From: Xanthobacter flavus
GTDB lineage: Bacteria; Pseudomonadota; Alphaproteobacteria; Rhizobiales; Xanthobacteraceae
Assembly (NCBI RefSeq): GCF_017875275.1
Contig: NZ_JAGGML010000001.1
Location: 3,431,001 to 3,495,000 of the forward strand
Length of the DNA stretch: 64,000 bases
Direction of reading: 5' to 3'
The notes below the pieces were generated by a model. The model did no database searches, was not told the DNA's origin, and saw nothing but the letters and a program-made list of their open reading frames with translations. Both the position numbers and the translations under genes were made by a program. Positions within the stretch are counted from its first letter, which is position 1, and each line of letters begins with the position of its first letter. Positions 17,112-27,734 of this stretch are shown piece after piece.

Positions 17112-17894
17112 TCACATCGCCGGCATCACCGCGATGTCGTGGACCACGCCGCCGGCGCCCTTGATCTTGCCGACTTCGCTCGCCGTGCCCTTGGCGAGAT
17201 CGACGCGGTAGAGCGTGCCGTCCGCCAGCAGCCAGCCCTCACTCGCGCCGGCGTCGACCATCACGATGTCGAACGCGTAGCGCTTCGCCTTCACCCCGAG
17301 CTTGCCGACGGCGGCCAGAACGCCGTCATTGGGCGGCGCCTGCTTCACCAGCGCGCCGATGGTTGCGTCGATGTTGTAGAGCGTCGTCTCCTTGGCGCCC
17401 TTCACCGAATTGGTGTAGCTGCCGGCGACCACGTTGGGCGCCTCGCCCTTGTGCATGTCGGTCTCGGCGAACTTCAACGTGCCGTCGGTGGTGACCTTCC
17501 CGTCATCCACATTGGCGCGCAGGTTGGTGCCGTCGCTGCCGATGATGCGCAGCCGGTCGGCGACCGGGTTGAAATCGACGGTGGCGGCGACGCCGGGCGC
17601 CAGCGTGCTGCTGAGCCTGGACTTCATGGTCGCCTTGGCGGTCGCGGTGTCGATCACGGCGACCGTGCCATTGTCGAACAGGCCGTAGAGCATGCCGTCC
17701 GCCGGGCGCACGTCGATGCCGATGAGCTTGCCCTCGACGCCGCTCACCTTCATCGGCTTGCCGGCGGTCCAGGTCTTGGCATCGATGGGGGCGATCATGT
17801 TGCCGTCCATGAGCGCGATCACGGTCTGGCCCTGGGCGGCGCCGGCCCCGGCCAGGACGCCTGCGAGCGTCAGGGCGATCATCGAGACTTTCAT
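17112..17894 (-). CDS. Exported DUF4394 beta-propeller-like protein
   Basis: The 260-residue protein starts at ATG 17894, behind a strong GGAGG. Residues 1-23 are a signal peptide (MKVSMIALTLAGVLAGAGAAQG). The mature part shows the DUF4394 pattern: GIDVRPADGMLYGLFDNGTV, VDFNPVADRLRIIGSDGTNLR, GSYTNSVKGAKETTLYNID and FDIVMVDAGASEGWLLADGTLY. The role is unknown. It is divergent from the ECF sigma gene with 151 bases between starts, which suggests it belongs to that regulon. A good terminator follows. Confidence 0.8.
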   Translation of the reverse strand: MKVSMIALTLAGVLAGAGAAQGQTVIALMDGNMIAPIDAKTWTAGKPMKVSGVEGKLIGIDVRPADGMLYGLFDNGTVAVIDTATAKATMKSRLSSTLAPGVAATVDFNPVADRLRIIGSDGTNLRANVDDGKVTTDGTLKFAETDMHKGEAPNVVAGSYTNSVKGAKETTLYNIDATIGALVKQAPPNDGVLAAVGKLGVKAKRYAFDIVMVDAGASEGWLLADGTLYRVDLAKGTASEVGKIKGAGGVVHDIAVMPAM

Positions 17895-17992
17895 CTGTCT
17901 TCCTCCGTCCGAAGCCGAACGCATCGGCTGATACGGAGCGGTTACCCACGCCCTTGCCCGGCGGATGCAGCACAAATTTCTTTTTTGTCTTT

Positions 17993-18020
17993 GCATCCGA
18001 AGGCGCCGTCGGTGCGTATT
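17993..18020 (+). promoter_or_regulatory. Candidate ECF-type promoter of the sigma/anti-sigma pair
   Basis: GCATCC (17993-17998) and CGTATT (18015-18020) are 16 bases apart and resemble a -35/-10 pair for an ECF sigma factor, here perhaps autoregulated. The predicted start of transcription would be near 18027, leaving about 19 bases before ATG 18046. The assignment rests on spacing and on the CGT-containing -10 only. Confidence 0.35.
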
Positions 18021-18045
18021 CGTTCGAATGACGCGCGGAGCCGTG

Positions 18046-18606
18046 ATGACAGCGCTGGCGGGGGCCGTTTCGCGGGATGAGCTTGCCCGGGCGCTGGAAG
18101 GCTGCGCGCGCGGCGATCGCTCCAGCCTGCGCCGGCTGTACGATCAACTGGCACCGCAGATGATCGGCGTCGCCTTGCGGCTGCTGCGGCGCCGCGACCT
18201 CGCCGAGGAGGTGGTGCAGGACACCTTCCTGCGCATCTGGGAGAAAGCCGCGACATTCGATCCGGCGCGCGGTGAGCCGGCGACCTGGATGTTCGCCATC
18301 CTGCGGCACCGGGCGCTGAATGTGCTGCGCGGCGAAGGCCGGACCGAACTCGTCGACGATTTCGAGCCGATGGGGCTGGCGAGCGAGGATGCCGACGCCG
18401 AGCATGTCGTCATCGCCTTGTCGGAGAACGGGGCGCTGCGCCGCTGCCTTGAACGGCTTGAACCCTTGCGTCGCAACGCCATCATCCTCGCCTATGCGCG
18501 CGGGTTGAGCCATGGCGAGCTGGCGGGACGGCTCGGCATTCCGCTGGGTACCGCCAAATCCTGGATCCGCCGGGGCCTGCTCTCGCTCAGGCAGTGCATG
18601 GCATGA
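18046..18606 (+). CDS. ECF (sigma-70 family) RNA polymerase sigma factor
   Basis: The 186-residue protein has region 2 (YDQLAPQMIGVALRLLRRRD, then AEEVVQDTFLRIWEKA and TWMFAILRHRALN) and region 4 (LEPLRRNAIILAYARGLSHG, then LAGRLGIPLGTAKSWIRRGL). This is the RpoE/SigK type. ATG 18046 is chosen because GGAG precedes it by five bases; ATG 18028 in the same frame is the alternative. The stop codon overlaps the start of the anti-sigma gene (ATGA), so both are translated together and the sigma factor is probably held inactive by it. The divergent DUF4394 gene is the most likely nearby target. Confidence 0.88.
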   Translation: MTALAGAVSRDELARALEGCARGDRSSLRRLYDQLAPQMIGVALRLLRRRDLAEEVVQDTFLRIWEKAATFDPARGEPATWMFAILRHRALNVLRGEGRTELVDDFEPMGLASEDADAEHVVIALSENGALRRCLERLEPLRRNAIILAYARGLSHGELAGRLGIPLGTAKSWIRRGLLSLRQCMA

Positions 18607-19346
18607 CGGAAACCGAGAAAGAGGCCCTCGCGGCCGAGTTCGCGCTGGGCCTGCTCGATACGGCCCAGACGGCGCGGTGCGAAGCTCTGGCTGCGGAGGA
18701 TGCGGATTTCGCCGCGCGGGTCGAGGCCTGGCGCCGCAACCTCATCGAGATCGATATGGCCGCGATCCCGGAGCCGCCGCCGGAGACGCTGTGGCACCGG
18801 ATCGAAGCCGGGATGGCCGGCGCAGGGACCGGCGCAGGGGCGGCCACATCGCCCCGCTCCCGCACGACAACGACCACGAAATGGCTTTCCGGGCTGTGGA
18901 GCGACCTTCCCGCGTGGCGCGCCGCCGGGCTTGCGGCGATGGCGGCCTGCCTCGTGCTGGCGGTCGCGCTGACGGTGCAGATCCGCAGCATCGCCCGCAC
19001 GCCGGTACTGGTGGCGGTGATGATGTCGGACCAGAGCCGCCCCCTGGCGCTGGTGAACACCTTCCGCGACGGGCGCGCCGAACTCGTGCCGCTGGAAGCG
19101 CTCAGCGCGCCCGCCGGCAAATCACTGCAGGTGTGGACCTTGTGGGACCGCGCGCGGGGGCCGGTCTCGGTGGGCCTTCTGGAGGCCATGCGCAGCATGA
19201 AGCTGACGGTGGATGGCCTGCCGGCGCCCATTCCGGACCAGTTGTTTGAAGTCACGCTCGAGCCCGCCGGCGGGTCGCCCACGGGACGCCCGACGGGACC
19301 CATCCTGATGAAGGGAAATGCCTCCCGGACTGAATTCGGCATTTAG
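18603..19346 (+). CDS. Membrane anti-sigma factor, RskA-like
   Basis: The 247-residue protein has a cytoplasmic N-terminus (MTETEKEALAAEFALGLLDT onward), a single membrane helix (AAGLAAMAACLVLAVALTVQI, about residues 103-123) and a periplasmic domain with SLQVWTLWDRARGPVSVGLL, matching the RskA/anti-sigma-K family. Its start overlaps the sigma stop by four bases. Such proteins bind the sigma factor until released by regulated proteolysis; the inducing signal is not evident here. The C-terminus contains GSPTGRPTGPILMKGNA, as is usual for the family end. Confidence 0.82.
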   Translation: MTETEKEALAAEFALGLLDTAQTARCEALAAEDADFAARVEAWRRNLIEIDMAAIPEPPPETLWHRIEAGMAGAGTGAGAATSPRSRTTTTTKWLSGLWSDLPAWRAAGLAAMAACLVLAVALTVQIRSIARTPVLVAVMMSDQSRPLALVNTFRDGRAELVPLEALSAPAGKSLQVWTLWDRARGPVSVGLLEAMRSMKLTVDGLPAPIPDQLFEVTLEPAGGSPTGRPTGPILMKGNASRTEFGI

Positions 19347-19451
19347 ACGACGCGGCGGGTGGCGCAAACGGGGGCCGGTCTCCGAGCCCACCGATCAACT
19401 GGCGGGCGGCATGAGGGCGCAGGATCCCGGCGTTCCGGTCCTGCTCGCTCA

Positions 19452-19954
<503 letters not shown>

Positions 19955-20093
19955 ACGGGGCCGAGGTAGGCGGAGCCGGGTTCGGAAGCGCCTGCGGCTG
20001 GCCGTTGCGCTGGGCCCCGGCTCTCCTTTCCCTGCGCTACGCTCCGTTGCGGTGGGCCGGGGCGCGAGGGGGCCCGCCAGACGAGTTGTCACC

Positions 20094-21749
<1,656 letters not shown>

Positions 21750-21863
21750 GGGCCGCCGTCTCCTGAAAAGGGGTGCGGGAAAGTTGGCGCCGTTCTAGCC
21801 TCGCAGGCGAGGCGCGGCAAGGTTCGCGACGCCACAGCGGCCAACGCGCATGCGGAGGAAAAG

Positions 21864-22337
21864 ATGGGTTCCGACCACCACCACCACACCGACTGGCGCA
21901 CCGACGGCGTGCAGGTGATCCCCGGCGACAGCCTCGATCCTAACACCGCCCAGACCCCGGGCATGAACCGCGCCACAGCCATCAACCGCGCCCGCGCAGG
22001 CGCCGAGAAGATCTGGGCCGGCACCGTCCACATCTATCCGGATGCCAAGACCGGCGCCCACCACCACGGCGATCTGGAAAGCGTCATCTACGTGGTCAAG
22101 GGCCGCGCCCGCATGCGCTGGGGCGAGAATCTGGAGTTCGTGGCCGAGGCCGGGCCGGGCGACTTCATCTTCGTGCCGCCCTATGTGCCCCACCAGGAGA
22201 TCAATGCCTCCGCCGACGAGACGCTGGAATGCGTGCTGGTGCGCTCGGGCCAGGATCCGGTGGTGGTGAACCTCGACATCGAGCCGGTGGAGAAGCCGGA
22301 GCATGTGAAGTGGATCGACCCGATCCATCGGGAGTGA
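21864..22337 (+). CDS. Cupin-domain protein
   Basis: The 157-residue protein starts at ATG 21864 with GCGGAGGAAAAG before it. Cupin motif 1 is TGAHHHGDLESVIYVVKGRARM, and motif 2 lies around GDFIFVPPYVPHQEINASAD; His and Glu there should bind a metal. The N-terminus is His-rich (MGSDHHHHTDW). Proteins of this kind are annotated as cupins of unknown function, and nothing in the surroundings (divergent ettA, downstream tRNA) suggests a substrate. Confidence 0.82.
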   Translation: MGSDHHHHTDWRTDGVQVIPGDSLDPNTAQTPGMNRATAINRARAGAEKIWAGTVHIYPDAKTGAHHHGDLESVIYVVKGRARMRWGENLEFVAEAGPGDFIFVPPYVPHQEINASADETLECVLVRSGQDPVVVNLDIEPVEKPEHVKWIDPIHRE

Positions 22338-22425
22338 AGGCACGGGCGGCCTTCTGCTACAAGGCTTTGCGGCGGCGCTTCCACCGAACCATCCACAGGC
22401 CGGCGGAGAAAGAACGCAAAGGGTG

Positions 22426-22454
22426 TTGCATTCGCCCCCGGCATTTTCTATAGA
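22426..22454 (+). promoter_or_regulatory. Sigma-70 promoter of tRNA-Gly
   Basis: TTGCAT (22426-22431) and TATAGA (22449-22454) are separated by 17 bases. The expected start near 22461 leaves a 36-base 5' leader before the mature tRNA. Confidence 0.75.
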
Positions 22455-22496
22455 ACCGCACCCGCCGCCGAGACATTGTCTCGCCGGCAAATGGAT

Positions 22497-22571
22497 GCGG
22501 GTGTAGCTCAGGGGTAGAGCACAACCTTGCCAAGGTTGGGGTCGAGGGTTCGAATCCCTTCGCCCGCTCCA
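22497..22571 (+). tRNA. tRNA-Gly (anticodon GCC), CCA encoded
   Basis: The 75-nt gene has acceptor stem GCGGGTG / CGCCCGC with one G-T pair, D-arm TAGCTCAGGGGTAGAGCA, anticodon stem CAACC / GGTTG with loop TTGCCAA, T-arm GAGGGTTCGAATCCCTT and an encoded CCA end. It has its own promoter and a stable UUCG-type hairpin downstream. Confidence 0.97.
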
Positions 22572-22600
22572 GTTTTTCGTCTTAAAATCAGATGGTTGGC

Positions 22601-22620
22601 AAACGCCCTTCGGGGCGTTT
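22601..22620 (+). terminator. Hairpin downstream of tRNA-Gly
   Basis: AAACGCCC / GGGCGTTT with the loop TTCG, followed by one further T and then C. This is a likely terminator for the tRNA transcript. Confidence 0.65.
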
Positions 22621-23235
22621 TCAGCTTACCGGCCAAAGCTTTGGCATTCCGGTAAGCAGGCGGTAAGCACGTCAAGGGCGATCCTGGCGTGCCTTGGCGT
22701 AGGCGCCGCCCTGCTCGAAGTCGCCGAACGAGCCCGGGCCGGGGCGTGGTGGGCTTGTTCGGCGGACAGAAATCTACCGCCGGCCGAGCGGGCTTTGTCG
22801 CCCGGTCAGAGGAAGAGCGCGGGCGTCCCGTGACAGGTTGAGGGCTGAGAGAGGCTCCACGCAGTCCGCGTACCTGCATTGGATGCAGGGGTCCGTCAGG
22901 ACCATCCAAGAACGTCCCACCTCGTACTTCACAGCGGCGAGGCGCGGGATGACTCATGCCTGCCCCTCGAGTGCCCTCTCAGCGACGTCCGCTTTGCGCG
23001 CCCATCCCAGCCATTGATCTGTTAACGTCCGCGGCCCAAAAGCGGACATTGCCAGTCGAGGCACCTCGGCACTGACGTTGCCCCCAACTTCTATCCAGCT
23101 GTGAGTTCGTTCTGGCGGTTGGATTTGCCCTGTCGGGCGTGCTGGGCGGCGGGGGCAGATGCGGAGCCGTTCATGTTGCGGAGCGTCTGATCCCGCCGCG
23201 GGTGGAACGTTGAGGAAGTCCGCTACCTCGGCGGG
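22621..23235. other. Decayed non-coding stretch
   Basis: No convincing gene, RNA or promoter is visible over these roughly 600 bases. All open frames lack family features. It contains a 6-bp hairpin CTGCAT-TGG-ATGCAG near 22877 and an inverted repeat at 22987-23047, and it merges into the 5'-truncated lysR remnant, so it looks like eroded sequence beside the tRNA. Confidence 0.5.
22987..23047. repeat. Inverted repeat GTCCGCTTTG ... CAAAAGCGGAC
   Basis: Arms lie at 22987-22996 and 23037-23047. Sequence of this type, whose minus-strand reading gives MSAFGPR, recurs between genes in Bradyrhizobium and relatives according to memory; no search was possible. Confidence 0.45.
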
Positions 23236-23928
23236 AAGGCGTGCGGGCAGGTGTCGGTCGGCTTCCCGCCCTCCCTTGCACACGTGTTGAGCGTGCCTCT
23301 GGCCGAAACCGCGCAGGTCGACCATCCGAAGATGCGCCTGCGGATCGCGGAAGGCTTATCGGGTCATATTCTGTCGTGGATCATGCAGGAGACGTTGAGC
23401 CTTGGCGTCGTCTATCAGGGGCTCGATCTTTCCGGGTTCGACAGCAGCCTGCTCATGACCGAGGAGTTGTTCCTCGCGACTGCGCCCGACAACTGGGACT
23501 ATACGGATGACGACGCCAGCATCGTGCGGAAACCGGTGGGATTTGAATTCGTCGCCGGCCTGCCGCTCGTCCTGCCCAGCCGTACCCACGGCGCGCGCGA
23601 ACTCTATGAGCGCTACGCCAAGGCTGCGAGAATTCAGCTGAACGTCGTGCTGGAGCTGGATTCCCTGCGGGAGATCATCACCTTCACCTCACGGGCGAGC
23701 GCCTACACAATCCTGCCCCACGCTGCGGTGCTCGAGGAGGTCGCGCGCGGCGAACTGCTCCTCGTTCCCATCGTCGATCCCGTCATCCGACGCAATGCCT
23801 ATGTCGTTCGCAAGCAGGGGTAATCTGTGACCCAGGCGAGCCTGGAGGTGGAGGCGATGATCGCGTGCATCCTGCGCGAAGCGATGTGGCGTCACGATCT
23901 TCGCGCCCAGTTTCCGCCCCCCGAATAA
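23236..23928 (+). pseudogene. LysR-family regulator, N-terminus missing and internal stop
   Basis: From about 23236 the frame encodes a LysR effector-binding domain (VSVGFPPSLAHVLSVPL, LRIAEGLSGHILSWIM, LPLVLPSRTHGARELYE, ASAYTILPHAAVLEEVA). The DNA-binding helix-turn-helix of about 60-90 residues is absent and no start with Shine-Dalgarno is present. At 23821-23823 a TAA interrupts the frame; beyond it the same frame continues with VTQASLEVEAMIACILREAM, the usual LysR C-terminus, to a TAA at 23926. Two independent lesions make loss of function near certain. Confidence 0.8.
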
Positions 23929-23941
23929 GCGCCAGATTGGA

Positions 23942-24313
23942 TCAGCGCAGGTAGTACTGGAACTCGAGCAGGATGCAGCCTTCTTGGGAGATGAAGGGGC
24001 CGTGCGGTGTTCCGGGCGGCCGGCAGGAATAGGTCAGCGCCGCGTCGGCACCCTGCTGGGCACCGGCGGTCAGCGTGAGCGTGCCTCTCAGCAGGACCAC
24101 TTCCTCCCAATAGTCGTGAACCAGCGGGTGCGTGGTGAAGGCGCCCGGCATGAACCTGACGAGGCGCGTGCGGGCTCCGCTCTTGGCTTCCTCGTCAAGG
24201 TCATCGGCCAGGGTCTTGACCATCAGTCCCTCGGGAAAGCCCGGCAGCTCGGTCCATCCGGTCTCGAGATCGAACGGCTCCATCTCAATGGGGCCACGGC
24301 TGGTCTTCGGCAT
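23942..24313 (-). CDS. Small ChrR-like cupin protein
   Basis: The 123-residue single-domain cupin starts at ATG 24313, with GAGG five bases upstream. The core has RTRLVRFMPGAFTTHPLVHD, WEEVVLLRGTLTLTAG and the second motif PPGTPHGPFISQEGCILLEF. Metal-binding His/Glu positions are partly kept (H in TTHP and VHD, E in WEE). It lies downstream of the etfA end of the catabolic operon with 37 bases between and may be a last operon member. It is tail-to-tail with the lysR remnant. Substrate unknown. Confidence 0.75.
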   Translation of the reverse strand: MPKTSRGPIEMEPFDLETGWTELPGFPEGLMVKTLADDLDEEAKSGARTRLVRFMPGAFTTHPLVHDYWEEVVLLRGTLTLTAGAQQGADAALTYSCRPPGTPHGPFISQEGCILLEFQYYLR

Positions 24314-24350
24314 GAGGCCTCACGGGGTTTGAGGGGACGGCTGGGGGAGA

Positions 24351-25295
24351 TCATCCCTTGATCTTGGCAACTTCGGCCTTGAGCTCGGGGACGGCCTGGA
24401 AGATGTCCGCCGCCAGACCGTAGTCCGCCACCTGGAAGATGGGGGCTTCCTCGTCCTTGTTGACGGCGACGATGACCTTGGAATCCTTCATGCCGGCGAG
24501 ATGCTGGATGGCGCCGGAGATGCCGAGGGCGATGTACAGCTCGGGGGCGACGACCTTGCCGGTCTGGCCCACCTGCCAGTCGTTCGGGGCATAGCCCGCG
24601 TCCACCGCGGCGCGCGAGGCGCCCACCGCCGCGCCCAGCGCGTCGGCGAGGGGCTCGATCAGCTCGGCGAACTTCTCCCGCGAGCCCACCGCGCGACCGC
24701 CCGACACGATGATCTTCGCGGCGGTCAGCTCGGGACGGTCGGAGGCGGCGATGGCCTCGTCCACGAAGGTGGAGAGCGCCGGGTCGGACGCCGCGCCAAC
24801 GGTCTCGATGGCGGCCGAACCGCCCTCGCCGGTGGCGGCGAAGGAGGCGGTGCGCACCGTCACCACCTTCTTGGCGTCATTGGACTTCACGGTCTGGATG
24901 GCGTTGCCCGCATAGATGGGCCGCTCGAACGTGTCGGGCGAGACCACCTTGGTGATGTCCGACACCTGCATCACGTCCAGCAGCGCGGCGACGCGCGGCA
25001 GCACGTTCTTGGCGCTGGCGGTGGAGGGGCCGACGATGGCGTCGTAGCCGGGCGCCAGCGAGACGAGCAGCGCCGCCAGCGGCTCGGCGAGGCGGTGCGC
25101 ATAGAGCGCGTCGTCGGCGAGCAGCACCTTTTCGACGCCGGAGAGCTTCGCGGCGGCCTCGGCCACGCCCTTGGCGTTCTGGCCGGCGACCAGCACATGC
25201 ACCGGCGCGCCGAGCGCGGCGGCGGCGGTCAGCGCCTTGGCGGTGACGCCGTTGAGGGCCGAATTGTCGTGTTCGGCAATGAGCAGAACGGCCAT
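24351..25295 (-). CDS. etfA: Electron transfer flavoprotein alpha subunit
   Basis: The 314-residue FAD-binding subunit passes electrons from acyl-CoA dehydrogenases to ETF:ubiquinone oxidoreductase. The C-terminal FAD domain shows [42 protein letters not shown] and the end [32 protein letters not shown] (split here for length), all diagnostic. The start ATG overlaps the etfB stop (TGATG), so the pair is co-translated. It is the distal end of a 17-gene operon containing an acyl-CoA dehydrogenase, indicating a dedicated electron acceptor. Confidence 0.95.
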   Translation of the reverse strand: MAVLLIAEHDNSALNGVTAKALTAAAALGAPVHVLVAGQNAKGVAEAAAKLSGVEKVLLADDALYAHRLAEPLAALLVSLAPGYDAIVGPSTASAKNVLPRVAALLDVMQVSDITKVVSPDTFERPIYAGNAIQTVKSNDAKKVVTVRTASFAATGEGGSAAIETVGAASDPALSTFVDEAIAASDRPELTAAKIIVSGGRAVGSREKFAELIEPLADALGAAVGASRAAVDAGYAPNDWQVGQTGKVVAPELYIALGISGAIQHLAGMKDSKVIVAVNKDEEAPIFQVADYGLAADIFQAVPELKAEVAKIKG

Positions 25296-26044
25296 CAGAT
25301 CACCCCCGCCTCATCCTTGAGCTTCGCCACCAGCTCGGCGACCGAGCCCACCTTCACGCCCGCCTTGCGGCCGGCCGGCTCCTGGGTCTTCAGCACCTCC
25401 AGCCGCGGGGCGACGTCCACGCCGTAATCGGCCGGCGTCTTCTCGGCGATGGGCTTCTTCTTCGACTTCATGATGTTGGGCAGCGAGGCGTAGCGCGGCT
25501 CGTTGAGGCGCAGGTCCGTCGTGACGATGGCCGGGCCGTTGAGCTTGATGGTCTGCAGGCCGCCGTCGATCTCGCGGGTGACGACCACGCCGCCGTCTTC
25601 CACCACGACCTTGGACGCGAAGGTGGCCTGAGGCCAGCCCAGCAGCGCCGCCAGCATCTGGCCGGTCTGGTTGCAGTCGTCGTCGATGGCCTGCTTGCCG
25701 AGGATCACCAGGCCGGGGGCTTCCTCGCCCACCACGCCCTTGAGGATCTTGGCGACCGCGAGCGGCTCGACCACGCCGTCGGTCTTCACCAGAATGCCGC
25801 GGTCGGCACCCATGGCCAGCGCCGTGCGCAGCGTCTCGGACGCCTGGGCCGGGCCGATGGACACCGCCACCACCTCGGTCGCCTTGCCGGCTTCCTTGAG
25901 GCGGAGCGCCTCTTCCACCGCGATCTCGTCGAACGGGTTCATGGACATCTTGACGTTCGCGAGCTCGACGCCCGAACCGTCCGACTTCACCCGGACCTTC
26001 ACGTTGTAATCCACCACCCGCTTAACGGGCACCAGGATCTTCAT
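25295..26044 (-). CDS. etfB: Electron transfer flavoprotein beta subunit
   Basis: The 249-residue subunit starts at ATG 26044, with AAAGG upstream. Family segments are [39 protein letters not shown], the AMP-binding [20 protein letters not shown], and [12 protein letters not shown]. It forms a heterodimer with EtfA. The start overlaps the stop of the CoA lyase gene (ATGA), tying ETF expression to the catabolic operon. Confidence 0.95.
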   Translation of the reverse strand: MKILVPVKRVVDYNVKVRVKSDGSGVELANVKMSMNPFDEIAVEEALRLKEAGKATEVVAVSIGPAQASETLRTALAMGADRGILVKTDGVVEPLAVAKILKGVVGEEAPGLVILGKQAIDDDCNQTGQMLAALLGWPQATFASKVVVEDGGVVVTREIDGGLQTIKLNGPAIVTTDLRLNEPRYASLPNIMKSKKKPIAEKTPADYGVDVAPRLEVLKTQEPAGRKAGVKVGSVAELVAKLKDEAGVI

Positions 26045-26880
26045 GGCTGTCGCCTTTCGGAGGACCAAGAGACTGTGGCGCCGGCCTGCGGCGCGGCCAG
26101 CCGGCCGAGGAGCGCGCGGGCGCGGATGCGGACCGGTTCGTCCACCATGGTGCCGTCGACGGCCGCGGCTCCGTCGCCGCTGGCGAGCACCTTGCGTGCC
26201 CAGGCGATCTCGGCCTCGTCCGGGGCAAAGCCGTCCCGGATCGGCGCAACCTGTCGGGGATGGATGGCAAGCTTGCCGCCGAAGCCAAGGTCACGGGCAT
26301 GGCGCGCGTCGTCCACAATCGCCTCGCGATCGTCGATGGCCGTGGTGACGCCGTCGATCGGCGGCGCCAGTCCGGCGAGCCGCGAGGCGAGCACGAGCTC
26401 GCTGCGCGCCGCCAGCAGGGCGTCGCGCCCATGGGCGCAGCCGAGGTCGGCGCAGAAATCGATGCTGCCGAAGGCGAGACGCGCCACATGCGCCGTCTGC
26501 GCGATCCGGCGGGCATCGGCGAGCCCGCGCGCCGTCTCGATCAGAGCGATCACCGGGACGGGCGCGGCGGCGCACAGGGCTGCAAAGGCCTCCCCGACCT
26601 CGGCTTTGGGCACCATGACGGCGGCGAACGCGCGCCCGGCGAGGGCGGCCATGTCGGCGGCGTGCCACGGCGTTCCGAGGCCGTTGACGCGCACCAGCAC
26701 GGGCACCGTCGCGAAGTCCGCGCGCAGGGCGGCGCGCGCCGCATCCTTGGCGGGCGCCGCCACCGCGTCTTCCAGATCGAGGATCACCGCATCGGCCCCG
26801 GCATCCGCCGCCTTTGCGAAGCGCTCCGGGCGGTTGGCGGGCACGAACAAGGCAACGGTGAAAGCGAGCGGCGCACCCAT
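26041..26880 (-). CDS. HpcH/HpaI (CitE-like) CoA-ester lyase
   Basis: The 279-residue protein starts at ATG 26880. It carries the CitE-family pattern: [83 protein letters not shown] and [20 protein letters not shown]. Mg-binding Glu and Asp are present. Family members cleave malyl-, citramalyl- or citryl-CoA, usually giving acetyl-CoA. With the adjacent hydratase gene, whose stop overlaps its start, it could hydrate and then cleave an unsaturated CoA ester, as itaconyl-CoA hydratase plus citramalyl-CoA lyase do. That parallel is inference. Confidence 0.85.
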   Translation of the reverse strand: MGAPLAFTVALFVPANRPERFAKAADAGADAVILDLEDAVAAPAKDAARAALRADFATVPVLVRVNGLGTPWHAADMAALAGRAFAAVMVPKAEVGEAFAALCAAAPVPVIALIETARGLADARRIAQTAHVARLAFGSIDFCADLGCAHGRDALLAARSELVLASRLAGLAPPIDGVTTAIDDREAIVDDARHARDLGFGGKLAIHPRQVAPIRDGFAPDEAEIAWARKVLASGDGAAAVDGTMVDEPVRIRARALLGRLAAPQAGATVSWSSERRQP

Positions 26881-27734
26881 CACCAGGAAGCCTCCGCAGC
26901 CATGCACACCGGGCCGCCCTCGCGCGCGGTCCACAGCTTCAGCCCCTCCCCATCGGCCGTCGCATGCAGAGAGAAGGTGTCGGTGTCGAACAGCGGCGAG
27001 AGACCGCGGAAAGCGAAGCGGCGGGGCGGCGCGCCCCGGATCTCGGCGGCATAGGTGCACAGGAGCGCCGCCTGCATCGGCCCCTGCACGACGAGGGCCG
27101 GATAGCCCTCCACCTCGGTGGCGTAGGGCCGGTCGTAGTGGATGCGATGGGCGTTGAAGGTCAAGGCGGAGTAGCGGAACAGCAGCGGCGTGCCGGCCGT
27201 CATGGGCTTCACGAATGCGCCCCTCTCGGCAGCCGGTGGCACCTTTCCCGCCGCTCCGGCATCGGCACCGCGATAGACGATGTCCTGCCGCTCCTCGATC
27301 ACCAGCGCGTCGTTCGCCTCCACCCGGTGCGCGACGGTGACGAAGCACAGCGGGCCGGTGCGCCCCTCCTTCAGCGCCACGTCGGCGATGCGGGACACCC
27401 GCCGCACCGCATCGCCCACCTTCAGGTCGCCGTGAAAGGTCAGCGCGCCGCCGGCCCACATGCGCCGGGGCAGCGGCACCGGCGGCAGGAAGCCGCCGCG
27501 GGCGGGATGGCCGTCCGCACCAAGGCCCGCGGTGGGAACGGCCGGCTGCGCGAGGCAGAAATGGATGAGCTGCGGGACCGCCGCGCCATGGGTCGGCGGT
27601 GCGCCGGGCAGGTCGAACATGGCGTGGTATTTGCGCGCGAGATCCTCGCTGAGGACTTCGGCGCCGGTATCCTCGCGGCCGATCCAGGATCTGAGGTGAT
27701 CCATGTCGATCACAGCGGAGTCGGGCGCGGCCAT
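26880..27734 (-). CDS. MaoC/HTD2-type (FAS1-like) acyl-CoA hydratase
   Basis: The 284-residue protein resembles mesaconyl-C4-CoA and itaconyl-CoA hydratases with two hot-dog repeats. It shows GGFLPPVPLPRRMWAGGALT, RVSRIADVALKEGRTGPLCF, LLFRYSALTFNAHRIHYDRP (catalytic Asp/His type motif, N-x-H-R-I-H-Y-D) and YPALVVQGPMQAALL. The FRYSALTFNxHRIHYD motif is diagnostic of this family. It is translationally coupled upstream to an acyl-CoA dehydrogenase and downstream to the CitE-like lyase by 1-base overlaps. The natural substrate is not known. Confidence 0.82.
   Translation of the reverse strand: MAAPDSAVIDMDHLRSWIGREDTGAEVLSEDLARKYHAMFDLPGAPPTHGAAVPQLIHFCLAQPAVPTAGLGADGHPARGGFLPPVPLPRRMWAGGALTFHGDLKVGDAVRRVSRIADVALKEGRTGPLCFVTVAHRVEANDALVIEERQDIVYRGADAGAAGKVPPAAERGAFVKPMTAGTPLLFRYSALTFNAHRIHYDRPYATEVEGYPALVVQGPMQAALLCTYAAEIRGAPPRRFAFRGLSPLFDTDTFSLHATADGEGLKLWTAREGGPVCMAAEASW

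Noticed and set aside
17930-17968. Second ECF promoter for the DUF4394 gene using GCATCC and CGTATC on the minus strand
   Set aside because: The two elements are 27 bases apart, too far for a -35/-10 pair.
22497-23300. Integrated element bounded by a repeat of the tRNA-Gly 3' end
   Set aside because: No second copy of the tRNA 3' end and no integrase gene could be seen within the window.
24351-26044. FixAB-type ETF for nitrogen fixation
   Set aside because: The sequences match the house-keeping EtfAB group, gene order is etfB-etfA within a CoA catabolic operon, and no fixC or fixX follows.
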